Below are positions 23,579-34,073 of a stretch of 64,000 nucleotides of DNA, piece by piece. The notes under the pieces were generated by a model. It saw nothing but the letters and a program-made list of their open reading frames with translations. It searched no databases and was not told the DNA's origin. Position 1 is the first letter of the stretch, and every line of letters begins with the position of its first letter. Both the position numbers and the translations under genes were made by a program. The stretch comes from Trichopria drosophilae (Eukaryota; Arthropoda; Insecta; Hymenoptera; Diapriidae): the NCBI GenBank assembly GCA_030407085.1, contig CM059587.1:19627001-19691000 (forward strand), given 5' to 3'.

Positions 23579-24880
23579 CCCGGATTTTAAGTATCAGTTT
23601 GAACATCGATAATTTGTATATAAATGCATTTAGAAACATTTGACCTCCACTGTTTCCAACGTAAAATTGTATGCCCTTTCGGAATCTTTCAATCAAATCT
23701 CGATAAAATGAACCGTAAAAAAGCTATGCACGTTTTTCTGTTAAAAAACATTGTTTTTTACATTTTGTTTTTCAGTATAACATCACTTTCACCTCGAAAT
23801 TGTGTTGGGAAACATATCTAAGTTGAATATATCGCGTCCATGGACCTCCAGGATTAAAACTGTATGTATATGTACCATAACAGAATTCATAATTTAACAT
23901 GGAAGTTTTCGAAATGGCGCCTAGAAGCTCAAAATTCTTTTTAAAACTTAACCATTTTTTTTCTTAAAAACTATACACTTTAGAGAAAATTTTCTAAGAA
24001 CAATAATGCTTTGGAATAAGTCCAAGAATTCTCTCAAATTTTATCAGCATGCAATAATACACTGCTTGATTTTTCAAAAAATTCGAAAAATCGAAATTTT
24101 GAAAAAAGTCATTTAAAATATCTGAAAAAAATTTGAGTAGCTTCTTTAAATAATTCTAAGATATTTTTGTTCTAAGGAAATTTTCTGTAAAGTCTATAGT
24201 TTTCATGAAAATAAATTATTAAACTTTTCTATATTTCAAGACCAATAATTTATTTTCTTGGAAACTGTAAGCTTTAGAGAAAATGTTCTTAGAATAAAAA
24301 TATCTTTAAAATATTTAAAGAACCTACTGAAATTCTTAACATGACTTTTTTCAAAATTTCGATTATTTGAATTTCTGAAAAATCAAGCAGTGTATTTTAT
24401 TGCATGCTGATAAAATTTGAGAGTATTCTTTGACTCATTCCAAAGCATTGTTGTTCTTAGAAAATTTTCTCTAAAGTCTATAGTTTTTAAGAAAAAAATG
24501 GTTAAGTTTTAAACAGAATTTTGAGCTTCTAGGAGCCATTTTGAAAACTGCCATCTTGAATTATGAATTCAGATATGGTACATTTTAATCCTGGGGGTCC
24601 ATGGACGCGATATTTTCAACTTAGATATGTTCCCAACGCCATTTAGAGGTGAAAGTGATGTTTTTGTGAAAAACAAAACGTAAAAAACCATGTTTTTTAA
24701 CAGAAAAACGTGTATAACTTTTTTGCGGTTCATTTTCTCGAAATTCTATTGAAAGATTCTGAAAGATCATACAATTTTACGTTAGAAACAGTAGAGCTCA
24801 AATTTTTCTAAAGGCATTTATACACAAATTATCGATGTTCAAACTAATGCTGACAATTCGTCCATCTGAGCGTTAATGGG
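23579..24880. mobile_element. TTAA-flanked foldback element (CCC ends) inside the Tigger transposase
   Basis: Flanked by TTAA on both sides (23,575-23,578 and 24,881-24,884). Removing it and one TTAA rejoins the transposase frame exactly (DDKLK to IIELLD). It begins CCCGG and ends ATGGG. The arms are long and inverted: GTTTGAACATCGATAATTTG at 23,598 pairs with its complement at 24,827. Arms are about 620 bp with AT-rich nested hairpins at the apex. A TTAA target and CCC/GGG tips fit piggyBac or Kolobok-type non-autonomous elements. No transposase is encoded. Confidence 0.85.
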
Positions 24881-25757
24881 TTAAAAATAATAGAATTATT
24901 AGACAAGAATACGAAACAATCCGAAGTGGCTGAGATGTTCCATAAAACTCAATCAGCCATCAGTCGCATTTATGCAAATCGACTCGAAATATTAAAAAAC
25001 AAGGAAATTTTTGAAAAAGAAAATATCTCCTTTAATAGGAAAAGATTTAATAATGTCATCACATCAGAGAGAGAGAGAGCAAAAACTTAAGCGATGGGTT
25101 AATCAAAACCAAGTTGCTGGCGTACCGATTCGTGGTAGAAGCTTGCATTCAGGAGGCCGTAGTTTTCAATGAAGCATGTCATGGGCCTGACGACTTCAAA
25201 GCGGGCACTGGGTTTTTACATAAATTTAAAAAAAGGTATGGCATTCGCTCATTGAGCATGCAAGGTGAAAAACTGTCGGCTGATTCTGACGCTGCCACTG
25301 AATTTCAACAGGTTTTTCGAAGATACTTCAGTGACTTCGGTTTTGATAGAGCCCAAATTTACAACGCTGATGAAACCGGTTTAATGTGGAAGTTTTTACC
25401 GGGGCGTTCAATTACAAAGAACAAACGTGCGTCAGGATTGAAGCTCCAAAAAGATCAGTGACATTGATGTTTTGTGCCAACGCAAGTGGCCACATCGTAT
25501 TCCTTTATTTATGATTGGGAAATACAAAACACGACATTGCCTAAGAGGACTCAATAGAACATCCTTGTCAGTGGTTTATACCAATCAAAAAAGTGCGTAG
25601 ATGGATAAGGCGTGTTTTATTCAGTGATGGAAAGGCGTCTTTTTCTCAGAAGTAACTGCAAGATTCAAAAATACCGGCAAGAAATGTATTCTTGTATTGG
25701 ATAATGCTCCAACCCATCCTGACGCATAATCTTTGGATGCCTTAAGTGACATCTGTA

Positions 25758-28143
25758 CTGGAAGTAAACGGATTCAAACGGATAGAAAATAACGGATTCA
25801 AACGGATAGAAAATTTGTATCCGTTTGAATGCCCACTTTGCATTCTTTTCAATCGGTTGTTGTCCGTCAAAACTGAATACGTTCTGGATCCGTGGAATGG
25901 AAAATTGATCCGTCTCAATCCGTTCTAATATGAGCCTGCCGAATCCGTGTCTATCCGTATCTAGCGGTGATATGGTACCGAGTGTGCACCTGTTTTTATC
26001 CGTTTCTATTTGCATAAATACTTTCATCCGTCTCAATCCTTAAAAACTGAGTCAATATTTATCCACATATATCCGCCAGCGTATACGAAAATTAAATCCG
26101 CTTCTATTCGTTTGTATACTTGTATCCTTTTTTATCCGTAAAAATGCATAAATATTTATCCGCATATATCCGCCTGCGTATACGAAAATTCTATCAGCTT
26201 CTATTCGTTTGTATACTTTAATATTATCGTTTGTATAGTTTGTAATACAAAGCACGAACTATTTAAAAATTGTGCATTTGAATATTTATTACCAGGATAT
26301 ACATCTTTGGATTAATTTAATGTAAGAATATTGTAAGATAGTCGTTAGGGTTGTTCAAGTATTGCGATTTTTCGAAATTGCCCTCCCTCCCCTTTCGTCA
26401 TGGAAATATGCTCAAGTGGCTTGATTTTTCCGAATCACAGAGTTGCGCGGATAGGGAATTAACGGAACAAAAACATTTCCGATCCGCCACAGATAGTTAA
26501 AATTGCTCTCAGATGCCTACCGATGGAGACGCGGATTGAAACCGACGGATCGAAACGTATAGGCTCGGAAACGTATAGAAACGGATTGAAAACGATATGT
26601 GCGGACACACAGTCGGATACACGGAGAAAAAATTTCCTGAAAAATTACCGTGCTAGTCACCTGAAAACGGGTGCAACTTGATTTTTCGGAAATATTTATA
26701 GCAACAGACAAGAAATATTGCTTTTCTGGACACGAATATTTGTAATAACGGCTAGATATTTTTATGTACGAGCTAGTCGAAATGTTCAGTGTAGCACAGT
26801 AAAATTTACAGGACAGCAAGTTTTTAAGTTAGTGCAAGTCAAATAATCCCCAATATTTGAAGAATTTATAATATGTTGCTTCATTATTTTTACTATGCCA
26901 CTTCTCGAATTGGAAGCGAAAGTTTCCGAACATATTCGAATGCTACCGAGTCTAACTGCGGTGAAAACAAAAGAGCACCGATATGGCGGCCGAGTAGTCC
27001 GACGTACGGGTCTGAACTGGTCCGAACCGAGTAAACTGTTTTTGTTTTCGTTGCAGTAATTTCTTTTGAAATAGTTCGGCCAATTTATACAGGGTAATAG
27101 GAATATGTGAATCAGTTATTAATAGTCCTTTTCCTATTGCTTTAAATTTTAATAAAATATAAATATTACTTTTTCAAGTTGAAAGTAAAATAGAAATTTT
27201 TTGTTCGTGCATACAAATAATATATAACAAACATTGATATATCTTGTCAGCTGAAAGTAAATGTCGATAAGGCTTTTACGATTTTAAGAACTATTGATAT
27301 TACTTGTAGGCTTGCAATTTGTTTCATCTATACCCAATAAACGATATCGTGTGCAAAATTTTCACGTATTTTCTGTTTGCGTTCGATTTGTTTCTATTTT
27401 GAAATGAACTGTGAGCCAAAAATGTTTACTATGCTATGACCTAGGAAATTCTACTGTATTGTGGCACAGGAATTTTTACTGTGCTCTTGATCCGAAATTT
27501 TACATATTACTTTGGAAAAATTCAGCATAGCAATGTAAATTTTACTTTGCCAACAACATGCACTGCGTTTATGGGACAGCACGGTAATTTTTCAGGAAAT
27601 TTCCGTACAAAAATTCTGGGAATTTTTCTCCGTGTAGAAATCCGCGGATTAAAGCGGATTAGAAATGTAATTTGCGAATCGCGCGGATATGAGCAGATAG
27701 GAAAGTATTGGAACGGACTCGTGTGCGATCCGCGGCAGTCGTCGAGAAATATTTAAAGTTGCTCACGGATACGCACGGATAGAAACGCGCATTAAAACCG
27801 GCGGATCGAAACGTATAGGATCGAAAACGGATCGGGACGGATAAAAGACGATATATGCGGATTGGTAGATGGATAGAAACCCGCGGATCATGATGGATTA
27901 GAATTGTAATTTGCGAATCGCGGATATGCGCGGATAGGAAAGTATTGGAATAAAATTTAAAACTCGTGTGCGATCCGCGGCAGACATCGGGAATAAATTA
28001 ATGTTGGACGCGGATACGGACGGATTAGTCACGGATAGCCTTCGGATACAAGAGGTTAACAATGTATTGAAACGTTACCAAACGTATATAAACGGATATC
28101 CGAAGTATTAATACGGATAGGGTTTGAATCCGTTTCCTTCCAG
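25758..28143. mobile_element. CGGAT-rich TIR element with TA duplication
   Basis: Ends CTGGAAGTAAACGGATTCAA at 25,758 and the complement of CTGGAAGGAAACGGATTCAA at 28,143, flanked by TA (25,756-57; 28,144-45). It is inserted in the Tigger DDE region. About 1.4 kb of its own sequence is packed with ACGGATAGAAA and ATCCGTTT words in both orientations, giving strong self-complementarity. The rest is a nested CACGGAG element. No coding capacity. TA duplication suits Tc1/mariner or pogo-type mobilisation. Confidence 0.8.
26620..27634. mobile_element. CACGGAGAAAA-ended TIR element nested in the CGGAT element
   Basis: CACGGAGAAAA at 26,620 and TTTTTCTCCGTG ending at 27,634, each next to TA. Further in, TTTCCTGAAAAATTACCGTG (26,633) pairs with CACGGTAATTTTTCAGGAAA (27,582). 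A second shell of inverted words (AGCACAGTAAAATTTACA; TTTACTGTGCT) lies inside. About 1 kb, no reading frame of note. Confidence 0.8.
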
Positions 28144-28249
28144 TAGGGATGTGCTCTGTCATCTATCTTCCACCAAACGTCACATCTCTAATGCAGCCGA
28201 TGGACCAGGGCGTGATTGAAAAGTTCAAAAGGATAGTATGAATAGTTTT

Positions 28250-28545
28250 ATAAAACATAATCTAACAGAGAAATGTAAATAAAATAGTAAAAAATTAAAA
28301 AAATGAGTATAAAATAACAAAATCATGCAAAAATTAATTTAAATACAACAAACAAAATTTATGTAAATAAAATAGTAAAAAATAATTTAAAAAATGATAT
28401 AAAATAAGGAAAGTAATCATAAATAATCAGATATAAGGCATAAATTAATCTGACTAATGTAAAATCAAACAGTACAAAAATAAAGAATATTTTGTTTTAA
28501 ATTTATTATACATAATTACGACATTAAATGAAATGATGTGATAAT
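28250..28545. repeat. AT-rich block with two tandem 85-bp units
   Basis: ATGTAAATAAAATAGTAAAA occurs at 28,273 and again at 28,362, followed each time by ATATAAAATAA-like sequence. The block separates GVIEKFKR from LYRQNML of the Tigger protein. It starts at GTATGA and ends TTTCAG, so it could be an intron of the transposase gene as well as a later insertion. Confidence 0.5.
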
Positions 28546-29094
28546 TTCAGGCTCTACAGACAAAATATGTTGATGTCTCTTCTACTTTTAAATCATCCTC
28601 AACCAGTGCAACAATTTTTAAAAGAAATTAATGTTTATAAGTGCATTATATATTCAAATCAAGCCTGGAACAATTTGTCTGCTAGCAATCTAGCAAATGC
28701 GTGGAATAAAATTTTTGGTACCGAAGATGAGAATACTACAAATAGTGACGATGAAGACAACGATACCGACCATTTTCCCCGAAACATGCAGATCATGCCA
28801 GAATTTCACGAATTGACTGCAAATGATATCACTTCAACTGGAGTTCTTTTCGTTATTCATCTAAAACTAGTGAAGGTAATTTGTCAGACGTCCTTTGGTC
28901 CCGTTTAACCTTTAACAGAAGTCATTTTAATATGAATACTGTATAAATTTTGTTCATAACAGTTTACTCATCTTTGCTGGAAGGATCGTATCAATTTGCA
29001 CTTTCTCAGTGTGTGCATGCCGACGGTTCTTGTCCTTGGCTTTTGTCCATGGTTAATTATTTCTCTAAAGTCAATTATGTAATTTTTTTAACTC

Positions 29095-29255
29095 CGTGCG
29101 CTAAGTGCTTAGTTAGCGCACTGTTTTGCGTGCGCAAAGTAGAACATTCACGCACTGTACATTAGCGTGCGCTAAGTGCTTACTTAGCACACTGTTTAAC
29201 TTTGCACGCAGAAAACAGTGCGTAAAGTAAGCATACAGCGCACGTCCTTAAAAAA
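29095..29255. repeat. Cluster of GCGTAAAGT-type palindromic words (cluster 1)
   Basis: GTGCGCTAAGTGCTTAGTTA, GCGTGCGCAAAGTAGAAC, TTTGCACGCAG and AGTGCGTAAAGTAAGC occur head-to-head within 160 bp, so the block folds on itself. Related clusters occur at 29,645 and 56,975. Confidence 0.6.
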
Positions 29256-29644
29256 ATAGTAGATTAAGCATCTAGTGGGTAAACTACTGATTTATTGGAA
29301 TGCATTATAAACGACGTAAAAAAATGTTGTGACCTAGAAGAAAACTTAAGGATGCAAGTATGTATGGAGAGGCGTAGAGGCGGGGAAGGGGGTTTGGGGG
29401 GGGGGTGAAGCCCCCCGATAGAATTACTGTTATTATTGAGTAGAATTTAAATAATAAATTTTATTTTGTATTCCATAATGTTTCGATACAAATGTTAATA
29501 ATAGACATATTTTATGCAACTTAATTTTATGTTTATATCAAAGGAATTAATTCAAAATGAAAAACATTCAATAAATATAAAAAAAGCATAGAATCCTGCA
29601 TTTTGGGAAAGTTTGATATTCATTGAACATACTTGATATAGTAG
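29256..29644. other. Non-coding with a G-run
   Basis: 29,370-29,421 has GGCGGGGAAGGGGGTTTGGG followed by more G and then CCCCCC, a potential quadruplex or hairpin. Otherwise AT-rich with no gene. Confidence 0.4.
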
Positions 29645-30140
29645 TTTTCGATAAAAGTGCGTAAAAGTTTTTTCTACGCATGCGAGGGTTGTGGGCCGAG
29701 CTGAAAGCGAGGTCCGCATTCACATTAGTACAATAAACATTTTCGCACATGCGTCGAACAATATTTTTTGATGTAAGTATGCGTAAAGTGCACCTAAAAA
29801 ATGTCAAAAATGCGTTAAGCCGCACTTTACGCACACTGTTTCAAAAAATATCAAAGAGCATCGATTAATTCCGACCAACATATAATCTCACAGAGTGATA
29901 CATTGTACTTACATTACCGATGTTTATATTTTAGTTTTTTAGCTGTTGATTATATGAGAGCGAATACGTTCAATTACTGTATGTTTAAATAGTTTACAGG
30001 TAAATAAATTAAAAAGAAATTGATTCAAAGAAAAAAAAGTGAAATGTAGTACATTACGATACAAGTGCGCTAAGTAGGGGATTTGCGCACGAGCGGAGTT
30101 GGCGCCCGAACGTAGCGGGGGTGCCATAGACGCCAGTGGG
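29645..30140. repeat. GCGTAAAGT palindromic words (cluster 2)
   Basis: GTGCGTAAAAGT at 29,656, ATGCGTAAAGTGCAC near 29,780, GCACTTTACGCACACTG near 29,825, and AAGTGCGCTAAGTAGG near 30,062 followed by a GC-rich GCGCACGAGCGGAG stretch. Both orientations are present, with no coding signal. Confidence 0.55.
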
Positions 30141-30207
30141 AATCTAATGTTTTCCGGTACATTTGTAGGTTATGTTTTTCCTGCGCGAGCTATCACATAC
30201 AGCGCTT

Positions 30208-30515
30208 GGTGGGGGAACTCGTCAGGGAAAGAATATGAGATAGAGGGAGCAAAATATATGGCTTGAAGGGAGCATATGACATAAGGGAAGATGACTTAAG
30301 GGGAGCACTACTGTATAGTGGACCTACGTCTAGTGAAACCCATCTTTAGTGGAGCATTCGAACCTATGACTAGTGGAGTTGAAGCTCTCCCTCCTACTCC
30401 GATCTCTTCACAGTGTAAATCATATAGTGGCCCTCCTCTTATTTTAACTGCGTCCTTTATTTTAACTATTTTTCGTCCCTTATGTTAACTTCTTCCCCTC
30501 ATGAGTTCCCCCACC
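30208..30515. mobile_element. MITE with GGTGGGGGAACTC ends
   Basis: GGTGGGGGAACTC at 30,208-30,220 and GAGTTCCCCCACC at 30,503-30,515, with inner GGGAGCA / CTCCCTCC blocks. About 308 bp, no coding capacity. An internal GTGGCCCTCCTCTTATTTTA has a partial inverted echo at 30,695-30,720. Confidence 0.65.
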
Positions 30516-31422
30516 ATTCGCTATTTGAAAGTGTTCAAAACAGTGCGGACTGCTGTTTGCCCTTGCGCATACAGGTGAATAAGGACGCCACTATATCTCC
30601 TCTCTCTGTTTATATTCTCTCATATTGCCAGTGGTAGGGATGAAGGGATGCGGTAAAATAAGAGAACAAGCCGCCATCTTCCTTGATTCGAAAAGTTAAA
30701 ATAAGGAGAGGGCCACTGTATGTGTTTGTCCCCGCAGGGGACTTGTGGAAGAGAGCGGAGCGGGTTATCTCCGTCCACAATTTTATTGTGGAAGAGTGAG
30801 GGGTCGAAGTGCCCGAGCTCGAAGAGGAGCAATGCTTTTGAAAGATCCGCTTCTCTTAGCAAGTTTTGAGAATTGACGACCTCACGGACCCGATCGTTCG
30901 GCTGGTCTGTGCCGACGAATGCCTGATCGTGAAACGACTCGAGAGACCCACCGTACTGGGGAGCTAGGGTGCGGTGTCAAGCCCCTGCCGGCGGGTTCCA
31001 CACGGGGGAGCGCTACGGCGTGCCGTGTCCGTGCAGGCAGTAACCGCAGAAAGGGTTGGCCTCTAGCGGGCCGTGGCAACGTTAGAAAGGTTCTCTGAAC
31101 CAACAGCAGCATCAAGGCAGGCAGCTTGTTGCTAATAAATGTGGTAGCTGACTTGTTGTATATCTTTTTTAAGTGTGCACAACCAGCGGTGCTGGCGCAT
31201 CACTAAAATTTGGCCCCATTCCCCCATGGGGGGGGGGGGGTGTTTTAAACCCGAACGGGAGGCAAGACACCTTAAATAACTGCACTCAGGTGTATGTGTT
31301 TGTGTACTGTATGCATGCACCTTATATTTATAAGCCGGCAAAGGAGCTTGGAGGGGGTAAAAATTCTTCCCTTCCTTTGTCCACTATACACGGGTAACAA
31401 AAAATTTACCTGTTTGCTGGGT
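30516..31422. other. GC-rich island of unknown origin
   Basis: 30,700-31,140 is far more GC-rich than its surroundings (for example CTGCCGGCGGGTTCCACACG). It could be a retroelement 5' region, the remnant of an imported or structured RNA, or a CpG island. No rRNA or protein match is recognised. The open frames here are composition artefacts. A 14-G run sits near 31,228. Confidence 0.4.
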
Positions 31423-33003
31423 CTATCCAGAGTGTCACGTAGGATGTACATATTCAGAACCGTCTGTGGAATCTATTTCTTTCACTGACCCTACATTGCC
31501 TATCCAGAGTGTCCGGTAGGGATATATTCAGAATCGTCGGTGGAATCCATTCCAGTCAACTATTTTGCTGAACCTAGTCAGAGTGTCGCGTAGAATGTAT
31601 TCAGAATCGCCTGTTGAATCTATTTCAGTAAATTACGATACTGGGTCTAATCAGAATGTCTCGTAGGATATATTCAGAACAGGCTGTGTAATCAATTTCC
31701 TTTACTGACTTTGCCGGGCCTATGCCGAGTCTCTTAGGTAGGGTGTATTCAGAATCATCTGTTGAATCTATTTCAGTCAAGTACTTTGCTGAGTCTATCC
31801 AGAGTGTCTCGTAGGATGCATTCAGAATCGCCTGTGGAATCAATTTCTTTTACTGACTTTGCTGGGCCTAGTCAGAGTGTCGCGTAGGATGTATTCAGAA
31901 TCGCCTGTTGAATCAATTTCAGTAAATTACGGTACTGGGCCTAGTCAGAATGTCACGTGGGATATATTCAGAACAGGCTGTGTAATCTATGTCCTTTACT
32001 GACTTTGCCGGGCCTATCCTGAGTCTCTTAGGCAGGATGTATTCAGAATCATCTGTGGAATCTATTTCAGTCAAGTACTTTGCTGGGCCTATCCAAAGTG
32101 CCTCGTAGGATGTATTCAGAATCGCCTGTGGAATCAATTTCCTTTACTGACTTTGCCGGGCCTATTCTGAGTCTCTTAGGTGGGATGTGTACAGAATCAT
32201 CTGTGGAATCTATTTCAGTCAAGTACTTTGCTGGGCCTATTCAGAGTGTCTCGTAGGATGTATTCAGAATCGCCTGTGGGGTCAATTTCTTTTACTGACT
32301 TTGCTGGGCCTAGTCAGAGTGTCGCGTAGGATGTATTCAGAATCGCCTGTTGAATCAATTTCAGTAAATTACGATACTGGGCCTAGTCAGAATGTCTCGT
32401 TGGATATATTCAGAACAGGCAGTGTAATCAATGTCCTTTACTGACTTTGCCGGGCCTATCCTGAGTCTCTTAGGTAGGATGTATTCAGAATCATCTGTAG
32501 AATCTGTTTCAGTCACGTATGTACTTTGCTGGACCTATCCAGAGTGTCCCGTAGGATATATTCCGAATCGTCGGTGGAATCTATTACAGTCAACTGTTTT
32601 GCTGGTCCCATCCAGAGTGTCTCATAGGATGTATTTAGACTCGCCTGTTGAATCTATTTCAGTCAAGTACTTTGCTGAGCCTATCCAGAGTGTCTGGAAG
32701 GGATATATTCAGAATCGTCGGTGGAATCTATTCCAGTCAACTATTTTGCTGGGCCTAGTCAGAGTGTCTTGTAGGATATATTCAGAACAGGCTGCGTGTA
32801 ATCAATATCCTTCACTGACTTTGCCGGGCCTATCCTGAGTCTCTTATAGGTAGGATGTATTCAGAACCGCCTGTTGAATCTATTTCAGTAAATTACGGTA
32901 CTGGGCCTAGTCAGAATGTCTCGAAGGATATATTCAGAATAGGCTGTGTAATCAATTTCATTTACTGACTTCGTCGGGCCTATCCTGAGTCTCGTAGGAT
33001 GGT
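31423..33003. repeat. Satellite array, about 21 copies of a 73-75 bp monomer
   Basis: Monomers begin CCTATCCAGAGTGTCTCGTA or CCTAGTCAGAATGTC, then GGATGTATTCAGAATCG, AATCTATTTCAGT or TTTACTGACTTTG, and end GCTGGG. About 21.3 copies are present. Four subtypes (GTGTCTCG; GTGTCGCG; AATGTC with ACAGGCTGTGTAA; GAGTCTCTTAGG) recur in the same order, for example at 31,573, 31,866 and 32,305, giving a higher-order unit of about 294 bp. Reading frames across it are not coding. Confidence 0.93.
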
Positions 33004-34073
33004 TAGGAAGTAAATTTTACTACTCTAGAAGCTGTAAATTTGCAAACTCAATGTTAATTTTACAATTTTCCTAGGGATTTTACTACTCTCGGAGGTAGAA
33101 GTTACTTACTCTCAGAGTATAGTAATTTTACAACAGGATCTTTTACAGTGTAAGTTACCTTCTGGTATTTTCGCACGAACATTGTAATTTTACTACGAAA
33201 ATTGTACATAATAGGAAAATTTCAACAAAACTGTACAAACTCGGAAATGTAATTTTACTGTTACTTTTCACAGTGTGTATAAAAGAATATATTCTTTTGG
33301 AAAAAAGAATTCTTTCAAAACAAAATTATCATAAAAAAATTCCTTATGCTTAGACGTTTAATGCGAATGTAATAACGATAATAAATTTCAAATTCATAAT
33401 ACGTCGATGCTCAAACGTCTGACAGCATCAGCGCCCCAAAAGTTGCAACTGCAAATCATATATTTTTGCAACTGCTTTCGCTCGTATATTGCAAAATGTT
33501 CTTTTTTAATACTTGCAAGTTTTCGTTTGAAGATACAAGGATCATAAATTTTTAGGTTAGTACATGTCATTTGACAGCGAGATTTCCCATATGTAATTTG
33601 CTGTCTCATTGAGTCTTTTTAACATTTTTTTAGGTTAAATTCTTGTGCAAGGTTTTCTAAAAATTTTATTACATCAAGTCGTTTGTGAAGTATAAATTTA
33701 AAATCAATTTGTAGTATATTTGGAAAAGATATCGACAAGACAGTTTAGGTGCGAATGGATACGCCATGGCATTACACTACGAACAGTATTACCAAGAGTA
33801 ATTTTGTTTATCGCCGTTCGCTGCCAGAGAAACCAGTTAGTCATGTAGGGAGGAGAGTCCGTCCTACTTGGCTTCACCTCATTACCATCTTCTTATCAAA
33901 AAAAATGTTTTATTCCGCAGTGAAAATTGGAATCGCCGGAATTATGTTCCAGTACCATGCACGCCTTGGTTTTTACTTATTGCTCTTAGGAGCATGCATA
34001 GATTATATATGATTTAGAGGCTTTCTATTACCTCTCAATCTTTGACACTTCATCAGCTGCTGAATCGTTCATC
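33004..34073. other. Satellite flank and OMA1 upstream region
   Basis: 33,004-33,270 has repeated TGTAATTTTACTA-like words. The rest is presumed OMA1 promoter/5' flank. A frame at 33,749-34,012 has no recognisable homology. Confidence 0.35.

Larger units (their letters stand above)
23535..28905 (+). pseudogene. Tigger/jerky-like (pogo superfamily) DDE transposase, broken by insertions
   Basis: Pieces in order: KESRLTYDDKLK (23,540-23,578), then after the TTAA foldback IIELLDKNTKQSEVAEMFHK and SAISRIYANRLEI (HTH, 24,881-25,000). A CENP-B-like HTH and linker follow (EACHGPDDFKAGTGFLHKFK). The DDE core is IYNADETGLMWKFLPGRS (25,360-25,410), then KKCILVLDNAPTHPDA (25,679-25,727, second Asp). After the CGGAT element comes YLPPNVTSLMQPMDQGVIEK (28,160-28,235), then LYRQNMLM and QAWNNLSASNLANAWNKIF (28,550-28,720) with an acidic tail SDDEDNDTD. 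Stops and frameshifts occur between 25,460 and 25,740. Known of the family: TA target, cut-and-paste. This copy is dead but nearly complete in outline. Confidence 0.9.

Noticed and set aside
25665..26036. Minus-strand frame of 123 codons
   Set aside because: Arises from CGGAT-rich repeat sequence and crosses the Tigger/CGGAT element junction.
28250..28545. True intron of the Tigger transposase
   Set aside because: Borders GTATGA and TTTCAG are suggestive, but the join is out of frame, so I left it as an AT-rich block of uncertain nature.
30882..31115. Minus-strand frame of 77 residues in the GC-rich island
   Set aside because: Arg/Pro-rich composition artefact; no homology recognised and no splice context.
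30883..31115. rRNA fragment in the GC-rich island
   Set aside because: The composition suggested rRNA, but no conserved rRNA core stretch could be recognised.
31625..32838. Several reading frames of 70-135 codons across the satellite
   Set aside because: They follow the 73-75 bp monomer, whose length is not a multiple of three, and show only translated repeat.
31423..33003. CRISPR-like regular repeat pattern
   Set aside because: Monomers are contiguous with no unique spacers, and the context is an animal genome. It is a satellite.
33749..34012. Plus-strand frame of 87 codons upstream of OMA1
   Set aside because: Out of frame with OMA1, stops before it, and no recognisable domain. The 34,074 ATG with a mitochondrial presequence is a better start.
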